Below, one piece after another: positions 60,649-64,000 of a stretch of DNA of 64,000 nucleotides. The position numbers and the translations under genes were made by a program. A model generated the notes under the pieces. The model saw nothing but the letters and a program-made list of their open reading frames with translations, had not been told where the DNA came from and ran no database searches. The stretch covers positions 251,247 to 315,246 of the forward strand of contig CAZLCS010000001.1 in assembly GCA_964557955.1 (NCBI GenBank), written 5' to 3'. The stretch is from JALOOX01 sp964557955 (GTDB lineage Bacteria; Desulfobacterota; Syntrophobacteria; Syntrophobacterales; Syntrophobacteraceae). The first letter of the stretch is position 1; every line of letters starts with the position of its first letter.

Positions 60649-61079
60649 GGCCTGTCCTCGAGACGTTTCAGCGCCCGGTGGTTCGCTACCGCGGCCTCCA
60701 GTACCCTGAGGTCCCTGTTCCTTCCGGTGAAATTCCTGGTCTCTCCGATGAGCTTCCTGGCTTCTTCGTGGGATACCCAGCGAATTCCCTCTGTCTCTGT
60801 GTCGAATGACCCGTCGGTTCTGAGCGGCGCCATGAGATAGCATTGGTTGACGGTCGTTCCTCCTTCAAAGTTTCCCTCCACGTCGCCGATGATCCTCGCT
60901 TCGACGCCCGTCTCTTCGAGTACTTCCCTGAGTGCGGCCTCTTCCGGAGTCTCTCCCGGAGAGGGCCTTCCCTTCGGAAAGGTCCAGACACAGCCGTCGA
61001 ATTCTCCTTTCGGCTTCCGCAGAAGCACTCTTCCCAGATCATCGAAGATCACTCCGCCATACGGTGTCTTTTTGGCCAT
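60645..61079 (-). CDS. Nudix hydrolase
   Basis: 144 residues from the ATG at 61077-61079 with an AAGGA ribosome site. A full Nudix box lies at about 40-62: G at its head in KGRPSPGE, then the REVLEETGVEA helix with the metal-binding Glu residues. The protein starts KKTPYGGVIFDDLGRVLLRK, a substrate-binding strand shared with ADP-ribose and NUDT-type enzymes. It sits between a small conserved protein (stop 2 bases upstream) and the PARG-like gene (4-base overlap), which suggests processing of ADP-ribose-type compounds. That substrate is inferred from context. Confidence 0.9.
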   Translation of the reverse strand: MAKKTPYGGVIFDDLGRVLLRKPKGEFDGCVWTFPKGRPSPGETPEEAALREVLEETGVEARIIGDVEGNFEGGTTVNQCYLMAPLRTDGSFDTETEGIRWVSHEEARKLIGETRNFTGRNRDLRVLEAAVANHRALKRLEDRP

Positions 61080-61081
61080 CG

Positions 61082-61414
61082 TCAGTCCTTTTGACTGATC
61101 CGCCAGAGGCTCGCCCACACATCGTGGTAGATGTGGGCCCTCCCATGCCCTTGCTCTCTGGCCACTGAATTTTTGAAGTTCGAGTAATCGATATCCAGTG
61201 CGATCCTTTTCAATGCTTCCGAAAATTCTTCGCGGGAAACCCGGGCACGAAACTGATAATCAGTTCCCTCCCCCTCCACGATTTCACCAAGCTGGGGCAG
61301 ATACTTTTCACGGAGCATCTCAAGATCACGGCGAGCTCTCGAGCGCACAGTCAGTTGAGCCTCACCTGATTTCTGAACCACACTGAAGAATCCGAAATTC
61401 GTGATCAACCACAT
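61082..61414 (-). CDS. Conserved small protein of unknown function (WYL/Nudix/PARG neighbourhood)
   Basis: 110 residues, soluble: MWLITNFGFFSVVQKSGEAQ, then RARRDLEMLREKYLPQLGEI, GTDYQFRARVSREEFSEAL and DYSNFKNSVAREQGHGRAHI. I recall close look-alikes as small uncharacterised proteins in many bacteria with exactly this beginning (MW(L/F)x(T)xFGFFS(V/I)VQK) but no assigned role. It is first of the three-gene run to Nudix and PARG. The end abuts the Nudix start by 2 bases. Confidence 0.8.
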   Translation of the reverse strand: MWLITNFGFFSVVQKSGEAQLTVRSRARRDLEMLREKYLPQLGEIVEGEGTDYQFRARVSREEFSEALKRIALDIDYSNFKNSVAREQGHGRAHIYHDVWASLWRISQKD

Positions 61415-61478
61415 ATCTAAAGTTCTCCTCGTCCTCTACAAAGGGATGCATTACGGTCGGGCCGCCCTCAATCGAGAG

Positions 61479-62040
61479 TCAGCCCTCTTCACATGGCTGA
61501 TGCTCAACCTTTTCAAGCTCGCTCACCTGAAGCATGAGCTCTCCAAGCATTTCGACTTTCAGCTCCTCGGGCTCAATGACACGAACGTGGGGAATCAATC
61601 GGTAGAGCCAGTATTTGACTGCCTCGATGCCCGTTGTCACAAACCGCACCTCGATACATCCATCAGCGAGCTCCCTTGTCTCTTGCGTTGGATGCCAGAT
61701 CCTGCGCTCGATATGGGATCTTATAGGCCTGGCTGAATCTCGGCACAACCTTTACGGACTCCCCGTCGAGGTAGCTTCCGAAGCCTTTGGAGAGCTGTTC
61801 TCCAACTTCATCTGCAAGGATTTTCGGGAGGAAGGTCCGGTCCAGCACCTGCCGTGCCTTGATTCCGTCCAAAGCGAACGTGCGCCACCCGTCGCGAAGG
61901 CGGCAATAGCCCCTCAAGTTCCACAACCCATCCGGTGTGAAGAATAGATAATAGGGTTCCACATCTCCATTGGTATTCTTCTGTGAATGGAGGCTCACGC
62001 AGGACATCCGGACAAGCCTTTCTATGGTCGTCCTGGAGCT
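61479..62040 (-). pseudogene. WYL-domain regulator remnant, truncated and frameshifted
   Basis: Two frames make up a WYL domain. The first has EPYYLFFTPDGLWNLRGYCR, LRDGWRTFALDGIKARQVLD and VKVVPRFSQAYK; the second resumes HIERRIWHPTQETRELADG and continues CIEVRFVTTGIEAVKYWLYR to a stop at 61479. They connect near 61705-61725 only by a shift of frame. WYL proteins are usually transcription factors with an N-terminal HTH; here the HTH is gone and the frame runs into an IS66 fragment instead. Intact, it would have regulated the adjacent operon. Confidence 0.72.
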
Positions 62041-62166
62041 CGGGCGGCACTGTGGGACTCTCGCCAAGACGTTCCGCTGGGGAACAGCATCCATGCCGCC
62101 TGCCTGAGGAGGTTTACCCTCTGTGTAACGCCTTCCCGATCGACTTCGGGCGTCATGTGACACCAG

Positions 62167-62460
62167 ATCCCAGAAGAGAACCTTCACCGTCGCACGCCGA
62201 CGGTTGCAGAATACAAACAGGTGGCCTGAGAATGGGTCCAGCTCCAGTTGCCCTTCCACCAACACCGAGAGCCTGTTGATCTCCTTTCTCATATCCGTGC
62301 TGCCCAGAGGCAGGTAGACCTGCGTTTGCGATGGCCAACCGATCATCGCCATCGTTCCTCAAGAACTCGAAGCAGCCGATCCAGGGTCTGTTCATCAATG
62401 CCACGCTCGATCTCGATCTTGTAGCGACTGTCCGCCATTACCCGCACTCTTGTTTGGGGT
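62167..62460 (-). mobile_element. IS66-family remnant (tnpA end and tnpB start)
   Basis: tnpB starts at 62352 with MIGWPSQTQVYLPLGSTDMR and continues LELDPFSGHLFVFCNRRR to about 62167, where IS66 similarity stops. Upstream (62343-62460) lies the tnpA C-terminus, ADSRYKIEIERGIDEQTLDR then LLRVLEERWR, whose TGA overlaps the tnpB start region, as in real IS66 elements. The transposase gene tnpC and the ends are missing, so it cannot move. Confidence 0.78.
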
Positions 62461-62759
62461 GGGTAGGCAGACGCAGGGGAAAAGTGGGCACAAAACCAGG
62501 GAGTTGGCGTGGGTCATGAAAATCGGCGGGTGCCCACGACTTATTGATATTCTAGGGAGCTGTCGGTCTGAAAAACCGCGTGGAATCTGGTTCTGATTAC
62601 AGAAAATTACTTCAAGTGTGCCTGCTGAACCAATATCCAAGTCATGGACGTTGTCCGTGGCGAGGGTAAAATGGGTTACCCAACAGAATTGCTGCGGCAG
62701 CAAGACCTCAAGACCGTGATGCGCACTCCGCTGCGGGACTCGATCACCACATTCCTGTA
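62461..62759. other. 299-base region between IS66 remnant and antitoxin
   Basis: No convincing gene. A plus-strand stretch near 62644-62770 (MDVVRGEGKMGYPTELLRQQ) could be a fragment of a protein but has no ribosome site and runs into the antitoxin gene on the other strand. Confidence 0.4.
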
Positions 62760-63143
62760 CTACCCATGCAAAGCACGGAGCACTCCTTCCGGGTCCCGGG
62801 CGATGACTGTCAGATAGGCGCGAGCCGCTTGATCCGGTGCAGTGCGCCCCTGCTCCCAGTCACGCAAAGTGCCGAGAGGAATATGATAGCGAGCAGCAAA
62901 TTCCTGTTGCGTGATGCCCAAGGCCCGCCTCAGCGCCTTGACGCGGGGAACGCGCCGGGCCGTCCGCAGCTCTTCGGCGTTCATGGGCCTGGCGTCGGGA
63001 TCGGCTGCCGCAGCCTGCTCGATTTCTTCTTCTGTCATCGAGCGCATGGTGGGTTCGGGAAACGGCCGTTCACCACCGTCGCTCAGCACCTCAACTACCG
63101 TGCCGTCAGAGCGAATTCTCGCGATCGTAGTCGTCCCGCTCAT
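62760..63143 (-). CDS. HTH (XRE-like) antitoxin of a BrnT-type toxin-antitoxin pair
   Basis: 127 residues from the ATG at 63141-63143. N-terminal half is acidic and flexible (MTEEEIEQAAAADPDARPMN), and the C-terminal half is an HTH with VPRVKALRRALGITQQEFAA, then RYHIPLGTLRDWEQGR. Antitoxins with precisely this pattern (PRVKxLRRALGxTQxEFAxRYxIPLGTLRDWEQG) are commonly encoded right after BrnT-type toxins. The start lies 38 bases inside the end of such a toxin frame. The antitoxin looks intact while the toxin does not. Confidence 0.85.
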   Translation of the reverse strand: MSGTTTIARIRSDGTVVEVLSDGGERPFPEPTMRSMTEEEIEQAAAADPDARPMNAEELRTARRVPRVKALRRALGITQQEFAARYHIPLGTLRDWEQGRTAPDQAARAYLTVIARDPEGVLRALHG

Positions 63144-63258
63144 GCTTTTCCGCCCTTCGTGCAGAGATAATTCGAATGCGCTCTCCACGCTCGGTGTAGG
63201 TCACATGGAGATTTGTGCCTTCACACATGCCCAGCAGGTTGATGCGCTCTTCAAGGTA
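63106..63258 (-). pseudogene. BrnT-type toxin, C-terminal remnant
   Basis: The last 50 residues of a BrnT family RNase toxin remain: EERINLLGMCEGTNLHVTYT, then ERGERIRIISARRAEKHERD. The (Y/H)TERG...RIRIISARRA(T)xxER core is diagnostic. The N-terminal half (the usual WDPxKxxxNxxKHG) is absent from all frames nearby; upstream residues are unlike the family. The frame overlaps the antitoxin start by 38 bases, as in intact operons. Confidence 0.72.
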
Positions 63259-63582
63259 GACAGGGAGCAAACCGGTGTTATCAACAATCATCTCGGCGGG
63301 TTCGTGCGCAACGCTTTCAGCCTCGGCAGGATATCCGTTGGAGGCGTATCCTGAAAGCCTTTTTCTGGTACATTTTCTCCAGGATCCCGACGTGCACATC
63401 GGCGTAGTCATAGGGCCGGACCTCTTTCTTCTTTTTGAACAGATGGGGAAGGACAAACCGCCCAGGCCAAGGCCCTGTCGGGGTGCAGCAGGGCCAGGCG
63501 CTCTGGAATGCCACGGAACTCCCTTCATGCCGGTCAAGCGCGTGCTGCCCGCTTGCGTCGTTCGTATGGCTGCAACGTCATC
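63259..63582. other. 324-base region of scrambled coding remnants
   Basis: Two overlapping minus-strand frames show protein-like patches (EVRPYDYADVHVGILEKMYQ in one frame and PAEMIVDNTGLLPVYLEE in another), suggesting a frameshifted gene or a fusion joined to the toxin remnant. No complete gene can be supported. Confidence 0.4.
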
Positions 63583-63855
63583 CTACCAGTCAGAAGGTTT
63601 GGGGACCTCACCGTGGCTCAGTCCCAGGTAGCCGGAGATATGCTCAACGTTCGTCGGTCCGTCTGCTGCAATGATGAAAGCTTGATGGTCAGGATAAACG
63701 TTCCGGTCCTCATCATAGTTTGTGGAGGGACACTCCCAAACACAGAAGTGAGTCACCGGGAGGGTGTAAAGCCCAAGATCCCAATGGTTCACGAAAACCG
63801 CAAACACCGGGGGCTGGGGTACGTCGCATCCAATGAGTTTCTTGCTTCTTTGCAT
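63583..63855 (-). CDS. Uncharacterised 90-residue protein
   Basis: Starts at an ATG (63853-63855) behind a very strong ribosome site, GGGAGGAG, and runs 90 residues: MQRSKKLIGCDVPQPPVFAV, FVNHWDLGLYTLPVTHFCVW, YDEDRNVYPDHQAFIIAADG, ending GLSHGEVPKPSDW. No membrane segment or known motif. It may be complete or a truncated form of something longer. The 145 bases upstream to the window edge become AT-rich, so a promoter may lie there. Confidence 0.6.
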   Translation of the reverse strand: MQRSKKLIGCDVPQPPVFAVFVNHWDLGLYTLPVTHFCVWECPSTNYDEDRNVYPDHQAFIIAADGPTNVEHISGYLGLSHGEVPKPSDW

Positions 63856-64000
63856 CTTGTTCTCCTCCCTTCTGAGTGCTGGTCGACAAATGGTCTTACA
63901 GAGCCGAGGCGGGTCAAATAAAATGACGGCGAAGTGGGCCTCGACTAAACCGAAGTTCCATAAATAGAAATGCATAATATATTGATATGGCTGACAAATC

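Overview
The window reads as chromosomal DNA of a GC-rich, Gram-negative bacterium, most likely a member of the Desulfobacterota (old Deltaproteobacteria), perhaps near the Syntrophobacter group. The basis is LPS-related genes (lptD, a stand-alone HldE-type adenylyltransferase), a small protein resembling a family I know mainly from sulfate reducers, a PaaK/ACT/Liv cluster of a type common in that phylum, and a tmRNA tag ending YAVAA. This placement is inference; no rRNA or other decisive marker is present.

Layout. 1-8.8 kb is housekeeping, all on the minus strand: argC-truA-aspC-pgi (pgi cut by the window edge and easily missed), rplM-rpsI behind a near-consensus promoter, lptD and folC. 9-12.1 kb holds an HDOD protein and a hybrid histidine kinase as a two-gene unit with a promoter about 430 nt upstream. 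12.8-21.2 kb is one long minus-strand unit: paaK, ACT-domain protein, livK, livH, livM, livG, livF and a second PaaK-like protein whose ATP-binding loop has decayed. Its first gene is preceded by a structured leader with an intrinsic terminator 39 nt before the start codon. 21.2-24.4 kb holds a TPR-like membrane protein, the heptose-phosphate adenylyltransferase, a GNAT-like protein, trmL and a DUF1566 protein. 24.8-29.9 kb is a complete HlyD/double-ATPase/ABC-2 permease exporter. 30-36 kb mixes signalling and small enzymes.

36.0-37.5 kb is a decayed accessory patch immediately 3' of ssrA (tmRNA): a MITE-like element inside a TACCCC hexamer tract, a second nested palindromic element, an IS5-family transposase tail and a frameshifted gene. 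38-51 kb carries a large AsmA-like protein, a Zn/Cd-type P-ATPase, a PfkB kinase, a Smr protein with a MurG-like glycosyltransferase, a deaminase/HAD/hydrolase trio and cysC. 51-59 kb has mutS, an N-acetylmuramoyl-alanine amidase and an RNB exoribonuclease in one unit, plus a PAS protein with a cysteine-rich tail.

From tRNA-Thr (59749) to the end is a second accessory region abutting a tRNA 3' end: a gene tail of unknown origin, a small-protein/Nudix/PARG-like operon whose last gene is truncated, a broken WYL regulator joined to IS66 remnants, a BrnT-type toxin remnant with an apparently intact HTH antitoxin, and an unidentified 90-residue gene. The window thus contains two classic integration hot spots, both bordered by mobile-element wreckage. 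The best candidates for new biology are the structured paaK leader, the ATP-loop-less PaaK paralogue in the Liv operon, and the Nudix/PARG cluster.
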